Below the pieces are notes generated by a model that ran no database searches, was not told the origin of the DNA, and was given only the letters and a program-made list of their open reading frames with translations. Position numbers and translations under genes: made by a program. Positions 7,167 to 15,045 of a stretch of 16,334 nt of DNA are shown piece after piece (position 1 is the stretch's first letter; every line of letters starts with the position of its first letter). Source of the stretch: Actinomycetota bacterium (GTDB lineage: Bacteria > Actinomycetota > Actinomycetes > Mycobacteriales > Mycobacteriaceae); the NCBI GenBank assembly GCA_005789055.1, contig SYAA01000193.1, positions 1 through 16,334 of the forward strand, read 5' to 3'.

Positions 7167-8105
7167 ATGAACAGCACGACGGACACCGCCGTACCCACAG
7201 CACCGGACTCACCATCGGTGCCGACGGACGCCGTTGCGGCACTCCTGCACGGGGCGGTCGAGCAGGCACGCGAGGCGATCGTCGAGTTCAGCGGCGACAA
7301 CGTCGGGGAGTACCTCGGTATCGAATTCGCCGACGAGGCCGCGGCTACCCATCGCTTCGGGGCTACTCTGCCGGGCTATCAGGGTTGGCAATGGGCGGTG
7401 GTTCTGGCCGGCTACCCCGGTGCCGACCGTGCCACCGTCAGTGAGGTGGTTCTGATTCCGGGCCCCGGCGCGCTGCTGGCACCGCCGTGGCTGCCGTGGG
7501 AGGACCGCGTGCGGCCGGGTGACCTCGGACCCGGCGACCTGCTGGCCCCCCCGGCCGATGATCCGCGTCTGGTCCCGGGCTTCGTCGCCACCGGTGACCC
7601 GGCGATCGACGACGTCGCGTTCGAGGTCGGCTTCGGTCGCCGCCGGGTGCTCAGTGTCTATGGTCGCGACGACGCGGCTCAGCGTTGGCACGACGGCGAC
7701 CACGGCCCCGACTCACCGGCAGCACGGGCCACCAAGAGGGCCTGTCGGGACTGTGGATTCATGACCCCGTTAGCGGGCGCGCTCGGCCTGATGTTCGGCG
7801 TGTGTTGCAACGCGATGTCGGCCGACGGGCGGGTTGTCGACTTCGGTTATGGCTGCGGTGCGCATTCCGACACCCCGGCACCTCAACTGATTGGGTCACC
7901 GGCCTACGAGCCCTACGACGACGGCGTGCTCGACGTAGTCGAGGTAGTCGAGGTGGTCGAGACCGTCGAGGCAGTCGACGTGGTCGACGTGGTCGACGTA
8001 GCCGACGTGGTCTCCGCGTCTGAAGCCCCGTCCGCCGAACTCGATGCGCTGCCGACCCTCGAGGCGGGCGAGGCGGTCGCACCCGCGGAACCGGCGGAAG
8101 GTTAG
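7167..8105 (+). CDS. DUF3027-family protein with Val-Glu/Asp repeat tail
   Basis: This 312-residue soluble protein matches the actinobacterial DUF3027 family as I know it (Rv0877 by recalled order); its function is unknown. The core, about 20-235, includes EYLGIEFADE, a Trp-rich segment PGYQGWQWAVVLAG and PPWLPWEDRVRPGDLGPGDL. It ends in a cysteine cluster: Cys193-x2-Cys196, Cys213, Cys214, Cys230 and His233, which looks like a zinc site. After that an acidic tail holds nine 3-residue repeats. ATG at 7167 is the likely start; GAGG about 15 nt upstream is weak, and a GTG at 7164 just before it is also possible. The gene diverges from the MFS gene across 88 bp and converges on the SRPBCC gene with a 4-bp overlap. 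Confidence 0.85.
   Translation: MNSTTDTAVPTAPDSPSVPTDAVAALLHGAVEQAREAIVEFSGDNVGEYLGIEFADEAAATHRFGATLPGYQGWQWAVVLAGYPGADRATVSEVVLIPGPGALLAPPWLPWEDRVRPGDLGPGDLLAPPADDPRLVPGFVATGDPAIDDVAFEVGFGRRRVLSVYGRDDAAQRWHDGDHGPDSPAARATKRACRDCGFMTPLAGALGLMFGVCCNAMSADGRVVDFGYGCGAHSDTPAPQLIGSPAYEPYDDGVLDVVEVVEVVETVEAVDVVDVVDVADVVSASEAPSAELDALPTLEAGEAVAPAEPAEG
7932..8012 (+). repeat. Nine 9-bp tandem units in the DUF3027 gene
   Basis: Consecutive 9-mers of the form GA(C/G)GT(A/G)GTC run from 7932 to 8012; two of the nine are more diverged (GAGACCGTC, GAGGCAGTC). They encode an acidic Asp/Glu-Val-Val repeat near the C-terminus. The period is in frame, so copy number can vary without a frameshift. Confidence 0.9.
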
Positions 8106-8557
8106 CGGCCCTCGGCGGCGGCCTTGATCCGGGCCAGCGACTGGTTCATGCCCTCAATCAGTGCGGTTTCGAAAGTGTCCACCCCGCCGAGGGCGGCCTT
8201 GGTCACCGCGGTGGACACCGCCGTTACCCCGTTCTCGGCGTGCCGGGTCTCCACCAGTCGGGTCCCGGTGGCGGTCGGCTCCAGTTCGTAGCTCCACACG
8301 CTGGTGTTGAGCGGGATTCGGAACGCAATTTTACGTTCGGGGATTACCTCGGTGATGGTCGACGTGGTGGGCCAGAAGAGCATTTTGTGTCGGTTGAGAT
8401 TGATCGTCCGGGTCCCCGGCCGTAACGGGCCGAGCAGTTTCATCATCCGGCACTGCGGGCTCCACTGCGGCATCCGGCTGAGGTCCGAAACCAGGTCCCA
8501 GACCCTGCTGACGGGTGCATTGATGTCGATCTCTGCTTGTAGAAGCGGCGCTGCCAT
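8102..8557 (-). CDS. SRPBCC (START/polyketide-cyclase-like) family protein
   Basis: This 151-residue cytoplasmic protein has the SRPBCC helix-grip fold pattern. It starts AEIDINAPVSRVWDLVSDLSRMPQWSPQC (split here for length: AEIDINAPVSRVWDL at about 8-22, then VSDLSRMPQWSPQC), typical of the polyketide cyclase/dehydrase subgroup. A strand-rich middle and a long C-terminal helix (ALIEGMNQSLARIKAAAEG) complete the fold. Such proteins bind hydrophobic ligands in a deep pocket; the ligand cannot be read from sequence. ATG at 8557 is supported by a strong AAGGAGA site 4 nt upstream. The frame stays open a further 59 codons upstream, but that stretch overlaps the DUF2530 gene and is a shadow. The TAA stop overlaps the DUF3027 TAG stop. 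It lies 56 bp downstream of the DUF2530 gene on the same strand, so an operon is possible. Confidence 0.85.
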   Translation of the reverse strand: MAAPLLQAEIDINAPVSRVWDLVSDLSRMPQWSPQCRMMKLLGPLRPGTRTINLNRHKMLFWPTTSTITEVIPERKIAFRIPLNTSVWSYELEPTATGTRLVETRHAENGVTAVSTAVTKAALGGVDTFETALIEGMNQSLARIKAAAEGR

Positions 8558-8613
8558 GGTTCTCCTTAGTGATACTCGTTTAGGCCTTTTTGATTCTGGT
8601 TTCGGCCTTTTAA
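8558..8613 (-). other. AT-richer 56-bp spacer with repeated GGCCTTTT
   Basis: This spacer is much less GC-rich than its surroundings. GGCCTTTTT (8584-8592) and GGCCTTTT (8604-8611) on the plus strand form a direct repeat. With the AGGCCT at 8582-8587, a weak 5-bp AGGCC/GGCCT pairing is also possible. It may hold the SRPBCC promoter, but no clear TANNNT at a sensible distance was found. Confidence 0.5.
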
Positions 8614-8868
8614 CTAATGGTCTAGACCGGACTGCGCGCCCCGGGCACCGCGACGTGCCGCCGCGCGTTGCCAGCTGAAGATCGACGTTCCCAGCACGCC
8701 GACTCCGAGTCCGGCGAGGGTGGTCGGGCGCCAATCATGAAGCGCCGGAACGGTGAATGCCGCGATCGTAGCCAGTACCCATAGCAACGCGCCGGCCATG
8801 ATCACCGGTTGCGGGTCCGACAACGCAGCGGGCAGCGCGGGAGGGACGGGTTCGGGATCGGGCGACAT
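8614..8868 (-). CDS. DUF2530-like two-helix membrane protein
   Basis: This 84-residue protein has a Pro-rich N-terminus, the motif LSDPQPVIMAGALLWVLAT (16-34) and a second hydrophobic segment LAGLGVGVLGTSIFSWQR (51-68), then a basic tail RRGARGAQSGL. This pattern fits the small actinobacterial DUF2530 family (Rv0879c by recalled order), of unknown function. Two membrane helices are likely. A 10-bp palindrome, GGTCTAGACC, lies at the end of the coding region (8619-8628), probably by chance. Its ATG is 24 bp from the start of the divergent RNA methyltransferase gene, and the two share promoter DNA. Confidence 0.8.
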   Translation of the reverse strand: MSPDPEPVPPALPAALSDPQPVIMAGALLWVLATIAAFTVPALHDWRPTTLAGLGVGVLGTSIFSWQRAAARRGARGAQSGLDH

Positions 8869-8892
8869 CGGTTATCACCGTAACCTAGCGAG
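8869..8892. promoter_or_regulatory. Compact bidirectional promoter with one symmetric -10 element
   Basis: The whole gap between two divergent start codons is 24 bp. On the plus strand TAACCT (8881-8886) ends 6 nt before the GTG of the methyltransferase gene. On the minus strand the same bases give TAGGTT (8887-8882), ending 13 nt before the DUF2530 ATG. The dyad GGTTA-N6-TAACC spans 8870-8885. One shared -10 could therefore fire both ways. Confidence 0.6.
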
Positions 8893-9726
8893 GTGGACGG
8901 CCCCGGCGTGATCGACATCACCGACCCAGCCGACCCGCGGCTCGACGACTTTCGCGATCTCAATAGCATCGATCGCCGGCCGGACCTGCCCACCGGGCGG
9001 GGTCTGGTGATTGCCGAGGGTGTGTTGGTCGTTCGCCGGATGCTGGTCTCCCGATTCACCCCGCACGGATTTCTGGGAACGGACCGGCGACTGGCCGAGT
9101 TGGCCGGCGACCTCGACGCCACGTCGGCACCGTTTTACCGAGCCGATGCCGAGGTGATGGCGCAGGTGGTCGGGTTCCACCTCAATCGCGGTGTTTTGGG
9201 GGTGGCGCGGCGGCCTGCGCACCTGACCGTCGCACAGGTGCTGACCGGCGCGCGAACGGTCGCGGTGCTTGAAGGGGTCAACGACCACGAGAACCTGGGT
9301 GCGATGTTCCGTAACGCGGCCGGACTCGGCGTGGACGCAGTGATTTTCGGTGCCGGATGCGCCGACCCGCTGTATCGGCGCGCGGTGCGAGTCTCGATGG
9401 GTCACGCCCTTTTGGTGCCATCCGCCCGATTCGATTGCTGGCCGAATGATCTGAACCTTCTGCGCAACAACGGTTTCCAGCTTCTGGCGATGACACCCGA
9501 CGCCCATGCGCAGACACTGGCCGATGCGATGACGCAGTGCGCCGACGCCAAAGTCGCCGTGCTGGTCGGGGCGGAGGGACCCGGGCTGACGGAGACGGCG
9601 ATGCGGGCCAGCGATGCACGGGTGCGCATTCCGATGTCTCGCGGCACTGATTCGCTCAATGTTGCGACTGCGGCGGCGTGTGCGTTCTATGAACGGATTC
9701 GGTGCGCCGGGAACGCGGGTCGTTAA
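8893..9726 (+). CDS. SpoU/TrmH-family RNA 2'-O-ribose methyltransferase
   Basis: This 277-residue SPOUT-class enzyme transfers methyl from S-adenosylmethionine to a ribose 2'-OH in rRNA or tRNA. The N-terminal ~115 residues resemble an RNA substrate-binding domain. The catalytic domain follows with the three SpoU motifs: NDHENLGAMFRNAAGLG (130-146), with Asn134 and Arg140 in catalytic positions; VLVGAEGPGL (223-232); and IPMSRGTDSLNVATAAA (246-262), which forms the knotted SAM site. The RNA target cannot be told from sequence. The GTG start has TAACCT ending 6 nt upstream and no real ribosome site, so a leaderless mRNA is likely. It corresponds to Rv0881 by recalled order. It is followed by a DUF2537 gene 10 bp later. 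Confidence 0.92.
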   Translation: MDGPGVIDITDPADPRLDDFRDLNSIDRRPDLPTGRGLVIAEGVLVVRRMLVSRFTPHGFLGTDRRLAELAGDLDATSAPFYRADAEVMAQVVGFHLNRGVLGVARRPAHLTVAQVLTGARTVAVLEGVNDHENLGAMFRNAAGLGVDAVIFGAGCADPLYRRAVRVSMGHALLVPSARFDCWPNDLNLLRNNGFQLLAMTPDAHAQTLADAMTQCADAKVAVLVGAEGPGLTETAMRASDARVRIPMSRGTDSLNVATAAACAFYERIRCAGNAGR

Positions 9727-9729
9727 TCT
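9724..9729 (+). promoter_or_regulatory. -10 element for the DUF2537 gene (leaderless geometry)
   Basis: TAATCT includes the TAA stop of the methyltransferase gene and ends 7 nt before the ATG at 9737. No Shine-Dalgarno is visible, so an mRNA starting on the ATG is likely. Confidence 0.55.
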
Positions 9730-9736
9730 AGTGCTC

Positions 9737-10039
9737 ATGCACGCCGATAATCTCGCGAGGGTGCCAGAGCGTGACGAGTCGACGCCCTGGGGAACCGGGC
9801 TGACCGTGGCCGCTTTCGTGGCCGCGGTGATCGGCACCGCGGTCGTGGTCTTGGGCCTGGGCGTTACCCGGGTGAATCCCGCGGTGGCAGTGGTGCTGAA
9901 TCTGGTGGCCGTCGGCGGTTTGGCCCCAACACTTCTGAGCTGGCGACGCGTTCCGGTGCGACGGTGGTTCGCGCTCGGTGCGGCCGTTGGGGTGAGCGTC
10001 GGGTGGATTGTATTGGCCGCGTTGGCGATCCGCTCTTAG
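9737..10039 (+). CDS. DUF2537-like small membrane protein
   Basis: This 100-residue protein has a charged N-terminus and the motif STPWGTGLTVAAFVAAVIG, then three hydrophobic helices at about 22-44, 48-64 and 76-97. The helices are separated by the conserved-looking LAPTLLSWRRVPVRRWF loop (65-81). It resembles the actinobacterial DUF2537 family (Rv0882 by recalled order), whose function is unknown. ATG at 9737 is the natural start; the frame is open upstream only because it shadows the methyltransferase gene. It lacks a ribosome site and has a -10-like TAATCT 7 nt upstream, suggesting leaderless translation. It converges with sepH with only 10 bp between stops, and no hairpin terminator is seen. 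Confidence 0.8.
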   Translation: MHADNLARVPERDESTPWGTGLTVAAFVAAVIGTAVVVLGLGVTRVNPAVAVVLNLVAVGGLAPTLLSWRRVPVRRWFALGAAVGVSVGWIVLAALAIRS

Positions 10040-10049
10040 CGGGCGGGGA

Positions 10050-10844
10050 TCAGCGCTCGCCGCTGGACCGGACGCCGAGCAGAACGTCCTCCCACGCCGG
10101 CACCGCTGGCTTGCGCCGGTTTCGGGCCGCCGAGGTGGGGCGATGGGGTTGCTCTCCGACTGACTCGGATGCCGATTCGGGCGCGGCCTTGATGACGGCG
10201 GACGGCAGGTCGTCGAAGTCCAGCTGCGCCACCGGCGCCACGGTACGCAGTGGGCGTTCGAATTCCGGGTCGATCAGTTCACTGGCCGCCTCGTCGATCG
10301 CGGTCACCGTTCCGCCGTGTGCGCCGGGGGTGAAACGGAAGTGGGCGAAGGTCTCGGAGAGTCCGACCCGCCAGCACATGCGGACCGTCCAGCGGCCGTC
10401 ATCGGTGCGCCAGGCGTCCCAGTCGGTGGCCTCCGAACTCAGACCGCGCTCGGCCAGTGAGGAGGTGATGGTCTCGAGTAGCGTCTCGACTGCCGGACCG
10501 TCGGCCAGCACCGGGTGGGCGGCGGTAGCCAGTTCGGCGGCGCGTTGACGTTCCAGCAGCACGGGATGGGCGAAGCGCTCAACCTTGGAGACATCGACTC
10601 CGGCCGACTCGGCGACCTCTTCAACCGAAGCGCCGGCCCGGATGCGAGCCTGAATATCTTTCGGACGTAGCACGCCTTTGACCTCACTGTCTCGCGCGGT
10701 CTGAACCAGCCCTGCCCGATCGCCGCGCACCGCGGCACGCAGCCGATCGTCTACCCGGACCAGGAATTTGTCGGCGGGATTGCCGCCTTCGCAGATGACG
10801 TGCTTACCGTCGACATCGAGTCCGATGAGAGTGAGTTCCCGCAT
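10050..10844 (-). CDS. sepH: Septation protein SepH (DUF3071)
   Basis: This 264-residue protein matches SepH, an actinobacterial division protein that binds FtsZ and promotes its assembly (known from Streptomyces and mycobacteria). The N-terminal DUF3071 domain begins MRELTLIGLDVDGKHVICE and contains a helix-turn-helix-like stretch (LRPKDIQARIRAGASVEEVA, continuing to SKVERFAHPV, 59-94). The middle holds a Trp-rich segment around AWRTDDGRWTVRMCWRVG. The C-terminus is a disordered, charged tail with basic RNRRKP near the end. I chose ATG at 10844 because GAAGGAGGT lies 4 nt upstream; a start 15 codons earlier is much weaker. It is downstream of serC on the same strand across 100 bp, with its own -10-like TAGATT. 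It corresponds to Rv0883c by recalled order. Confidence 0.93.
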   Translation of the reverse strand: MRELTLIGLDVDGKHVICEGGNPADKFLVRVDDRLRAAVRGDRAGLVQTARDSEVKGVLRPKDIQARIRAGASVEEVAESAGVDVSKVERFAHPVLLERQRAAELATAAHPVLADGPAVETLLETITSSLAERGLSSEATDWDAWRTDDGRWTVRMCWRVGLSETFAHFRFTPGAHGGTVTAIDEAASELIDPEFERPLRTVAPVAQLDFDDLPSAVIKAAPESASESVGEQPHRPTSAARNRRKPAVPAWEDVLLGVRSSGER

Positions 10845-10864
10845 GTCGACCTCCTTCGGATCGG

Positions 10865-10870
10865 AATCTA
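10865..10870 (-). promoter_or_regulatory. Possible -10 element for sepH
   Basis: TAGATT in mRNA sense fits TANNNT and lies 20 nt before the sepH ATG. It would give a short leader of about 14 nt containing the strong GAAGGAGGT ribosome site. sepH may therefore be transcribed independently of serC. Confidence 0.5.
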
Positions 10871-10944
10871 ACCCAGCCCACACGGGCATCGGGAACGCGA
10901 CACGCTGGTGTTACAGATGGGTCAGAAGGTGTTCGGTGCCCTGC

Positions 10945-12081
<1,137 letters not shown>

Positions 12082-12166
12082 GGAGTTGGCTGCCCGGCAC
12101 CGAAATCGAGTTGGCCGGGGGCATCCCGGCGATGAAAATCGGTATGGACACCCGGTGGCATCACGG

Positions 12167-12183
12167 GTACTGTTTTGTACATT
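12167..12183 (+). promoter_or_regulatory. GTAC-N6-GTAC dyad overlapping a possible -10 of the di-iron oxygenase gene
   Basis: GTACTGTTTTGTAC (12167-12180) is an inverted repeat of two GTAC half-sites separated by 6 nt. It overlaps TACATT (12178-12183), which fits a -10 for the gene starting at 12219. An operator is possible, but no known regulator motif was recognised. Confidence 0.35.
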
Positions 12184-12218
12184 AACCACCTCGGTGTAAA
12201 CCTCTCGGAAGGTCGGTC

Positions 12219-13244
12219 ATGGCAAGGACCCGGTTGGTCAGGCGCTGGCGCCGCAATATGGAGGTGCAGGACGACGTTGCCTACGTCGACCTGCTGAACA
12301 CACTCTCCGAAGGTTCGGTGCGGCGGAGTTTCAACCCGTATACCGACATCGACTGGGAGGCGCCGGAGTTCGCCGTCACCGACTCAGACGAGCGCTGGAT
12401 ACTCCCCGCGACCGATCCATTGGGCCGCCATTCGTGGTACCGCGGACAGTCGATTCAGCGCCAGATTGAGATCGGTCAGTGGCGCCAGGCCAATGTCGCG
12501 AAAGTCGGCCTGCAATTCGAGTCGATTCTGATTCGCGGCCTGATGAACTACTCCTTCTGGGTGCCCAACGGCTCGCCCGAGTACCGCTATCTGCTGCACG
12601 AGTCCGTCGAAGAGTGCAACCACACCATGATGTTCCAGGAGATGGTGAATCGCATCGGCGCCGACGTGCCGGGTATGCCACGACTGCTGCGCTGGCTGTC
12701 CCCGCTGCTGCCGATGCTCGCCGGCCCGCTGCCGATCCCGTTCTTCTTCGGCATCCTCGCCGGGGAGGAACCGATCGATCACACCCAGAAAGAAGTGCTG
12801 CGCGAGCGCGCCGACGGCCGATCCCTGCACCCGATCATGGAGCGGGTGATGGCCATCCACGTCGCCGAGGAGGCCCGGCACATCTCCTTCGCCCATGAGT
12901 ATCTGCGCAAGCGACTGCCGCGCCTGAGCCGGCGTCAGCGGTTCTGGTTGTCGCTGCATGTTCCGCTCATCATGCGGGTGCTGTGCCAGGCGATCCTGGT
13001 CCCGCCACGCAGCTTCTTCCGCCAGTTCGCAATCCCGCGCAGCGTCCGCAAAGAGCTGTTCTTCCGGGCGCCGGAGTCCCGTGAGATGCTGCGCGACATC
13101 TTCGCCGACGTGCGGATGCTGTGCTACGACACCGATCTGATGAGCCCGCCGGCCAGGCTGATGTGGCGCCTCTGCAAGATCGGCGGCCCGCCGAGTCGGT
13201 TCCGCAGCGAACCGCAACGGCGGTACGCCGTGACGGCGGCCTGA
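12219..13244 (+). CDS. AurF-like di-iron oxygenase
   Basis: This 341-residue helical protein fits the AurF (p-aminobenzoate N-oxygenase) family of ferritin-like di-iron enzymes. The metal ligands can be placed in the AurF order. Glu101 lies in QFESILIRG. Glu132 and His135 lie in ESVEECNH. A glutamate at 183 or 184 lies in AGEEPID. His214, Glu218 and His221 lie in HVAEEARH, reproducing the H-x3-E-x2-H spacing. All seven ligands seem kept, so an active oxygenase is expected; the substrate (amine or other) is unknown. ATG at 12219 has GGAAGG about 7 nt upstream. fprB follows 38 bp downstream and could supply electrons. It corresponds to Rv0885 by recalled order. No biosynthetic gene cluster surrounds it, so a housekeeping or lipid/redox role is as plausible as natural-product synthesis. 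Confidence 0.88.
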   Translation: MARTRLVRRWRRNMEVQDDVAYVDLLNTLSEGSVRRSFNPYTDIDWEAPEFAVTDSDERWILPATDPLGRHSWYRGQSIQRQIEIGQWRQANVAKVGLQFESILIRGLMNYSFWVPNGSPEYRYLLHESVEECNHTMMFQEMVNRIGADVPGMPRLLRWLSPLLPMLAGPLPIPFFFGILAGEEPIDHTQKEVLRERADGRSLHPIMERVMAIHVAEEARHISFAHEYLRKRLPRLSRRQRFWLSLHVPLIMRVLCQAILVPPRSFFRQFAIPRSVRKELFFRAPESREMLRDIFADVRMLCYDTDLMSPPARLMWRLCKIGGPPSRFRSEPQRRYAVTAA

Positions 13245-13282
13245 GCCACCGCGCTCGTCAAGCCCCGCGCTCCTCAGTCACC

Positions 13283-14995
13283 GTGCCCCACGTCATCACC
13301 CAGTCCTGCTGTGGCGACGGCTCCTGCGTGTACGCCTGCCCGGTCAACTGCATTCACCCCAGCCCCGACGAACCTGGATTCGCCACCGCTGAAATGCTGC
13401 ACATCGACCCGGTGGCGTGCGTGGACTGTGGGGCCTGCGTCAGCGCCTGTCCGGTCGACGCGATCCTTCCCGAGAGCCGACTCAGTGCCGCGCAGTTGCC
13501 GTTCATCGCGATCAACGCGGCCTTCTACCCTGACCGCCCGGAGGGGAAACTACCGGTCGCCGCCAAGCTGGCGCCGGTACTGCCGGCGCCGCGGATACGC
13601 GACGGCGCGGCTGCACTGACTGTCGCGATCATCGGATCCGGCCCGGCCGGCATGTATGCAGCCGACGAGTTGCTCACCCAGCGCGGCGTCCGCGTCAACA
13701 TGTTCGACAAACTGCCCGTTCCGTACGGACTGGTGCGCGCCGGAGTGGCCCCGGATCATCAGAAAACCAAGTCGATCACCCGGCTTTTCGACAAGATCAG
13801 CCGCCAGCGGGGTTTCGAGTATTATCTCAATGTCGAAGTGGGACAGCATATCTCGCATACCGAACTGCTCAATTACCACCACGGGCTGCTATACGCCGTT
13901 GGAGCCCCGGGTGACCGCAGGCTCGAGATCGACGGGATGGGCATGCCCGGTACCGGCAGCGCCACCGATTTCGTCGCCTGGATCAACGGCCAACCTGGGA
14001 GCACCGGACCGATCGCGGGCACCATCGAGGACCCGGTGGTGATCATCGGCAACGGCAACGTCGCACTCGACGTAGCCCGGATTTTGACATCCGACCTCGA
14101 CGGTCTCGCGCACACCGATATCTCCGACGCCGCATTGAAGGTGCTGCAACACCGCGCCGTGCGCGAGGTGGTTGTCGCTGCGCGCCGTGACCCTCGCGAC
14201 TCGGCGTTCACCCTGCCCGAACTAGTCGGGCTGACGAGCACCGCGAACGTGGTTCTGGCGGCCGCCGACCACGAGTTGGTGCGCCGCGATCTGGAGACCA
14301 CCGATGATCCTGTTACGCACGCCAAGCTGACGATCCTGGCCGGCCTGCCTGATGCCGAGGCACCGGCCGCGGGGTCGCGCATCCGACTGGCCTACCGGCT
14401 CACGCCGCAACGCATCATCGGTCCCGGGCATCCTCGCCGTGTCGAGTTCATTCGCACCGCAACCACTGAGACGGTCGGTCTGGATGCCGGCCTGGTTCTG
14501 ACCTCCATCGGCTATCGGGGCGCACCGGTTGCCGGGCTGCCCTTCGACGAGACCGCCGCGGTGGTGCCCAATCGGGACGGACGCGTCATCGATCCGCGTA
14601 CCGCGGAACCCGTGCGGGGCGCCTACGTCGCGGGCTGGATCAAACGGGGCCCCACCGGGTTCATCGGCACCAATAAGTCCTGCGCTATGCAGACCGTCGC
14701 CACCTTGGTCGAGGACTTCAACAACGGGCTGCTCGATGACCCCCGCCAGCCACCGGCGGCGCTGGAGACGTTGATCCGCGCACGACAACCGGATCTGGTG
14801 GACGCCGCGGGCTGGCGTGCAATCGACGTCGCCGAGATCAGCCGGGGAGAAGCCGCCGGTCGGCCGCGGGTGAAGTTCACCTCGGTGGCCGACATGCTCT
14901 CCGCGGCCGCGACGCGACCCCGGCCCGGCGCCCGGCTGGGTGAGTTGCGCGCCCGGCTAACCGAACTCGTCTCCGGTCGGAACCAACGCCGCTGA
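13283..14995 (+). CDS. fprB: FprB-type ferredoxin / ferredoxin-NADP reductase fusion
   Basis: This 570-residue protein joins an N-terminal iron-sulfur ferredoxin domain (1-60) to an adrenodoxin-reductase-like flavoprotein. Cysteines 9, 10, 15, 19 and 23 and then Cys46-x2-Cys49-x2-Cys52-x3-Cys56-Pro suggest two clusters, as in bacterial 7Fe or 8Fe ferredoxins. FAD binding is marked by [13 protein letters not shown] (118-130) and NADP binding by [11 protein letters not shown] (256-266). The C-terminal [16 protein letters not shown] motif is the conserved FAD contact of this family. It should move electrons between NADPH and iron-sulfur partners in the cytosol. GTG at 13283 fits the family N-terminus (PHVITQSCC), though no strong ribosome site precedes it. 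It lies 38 bp after the di-iron oxygenase gene. It corresponds to Rv0886 by recalled order. Confidence 0.95.
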   Translation: MPHVITQSCCGDGSCVYACPVNCIHPSPDEPGFATAEMLHIDPVACVDCGACVSACPVDAILPESRLSAAQLPFIAINAAFYPDRPEGKLPVAAKLAPVLPAPRIRDGAAALTVAIIGSGPAGMYAADELLTQRGVRVNMFDKLPVPYGLVRAGVAPDHQKTKSITRLFDKISRQRGFEYYLNVEVGQHISHTELLNYHHGLLYAVGAPGDRRLEIDGMGMPGTGSATDFVAWINGQPGSTGPIAGTIEDPVVIIGNGNVALDVARILTSDLDGLAHTDISDAALKVLQHRAVREVVVAARRDPRDSAFTLPELVGLTSTANVVLAAADHELVRRDLETTDDPVTHAKLTILAGLPDAEAPAAGSRIRLAYRLTPQRIIGPGHPRRVEFIRTATTETVGLDAGLVLTSIGYRGAPVAGLPFDETAAVVPNRDGRVIDPRTAEPVRGAYVAGWIKRGPTGFIGTNKSCAMQTVATLVEDFNNGLLDDPRQPPAALETLIRARQPDLVDAAGWRAIDVAEISRGEAAGRPRVKFTSVADMLSAAATRPRPGARLGELRARLTELVSGRNQRR

Positions 14996-15033
14996 TCACG
15001 GGGCGGCTCTGTCCGGGCTCGGTCGGCCGGGCG

Positions 15034-15039
15034 TACCGT
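15034..15039 (+). promoter_or_regulatory. -10 element for pdxH (leaderless geometry)
   Basis: TACCGT ends exactly 6 nt before the pdxH GTG at 15046, with no Shine-Dalgarno between. This would allow pdxH to be transcribed separately from fprB despite the 50-bp gap. Confidence 0.55.
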
Positions 15040-15045
15040 GACACC

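Noticed and set aside
8619..8628. 10-bp palindrome GGTCTAGACC as an operator
   Set aside because: It lies within the final codons of the DUF2530 gene, is short, and nothing around it supports a regulatory role.
8558..8734. Upstream extension of the SRPBCC frame
   Set aside because: It overlaps the DUF2530 gene on the same strand in another frame. The ATG at 8557 has a strong ribosome site.
8875..9837. A 320-codon minus-strand frame opposite the RNA methyltransferase gene
   Set aside because: It is antisense to a gene with all three SpoU motifs and has no recognisable domain.
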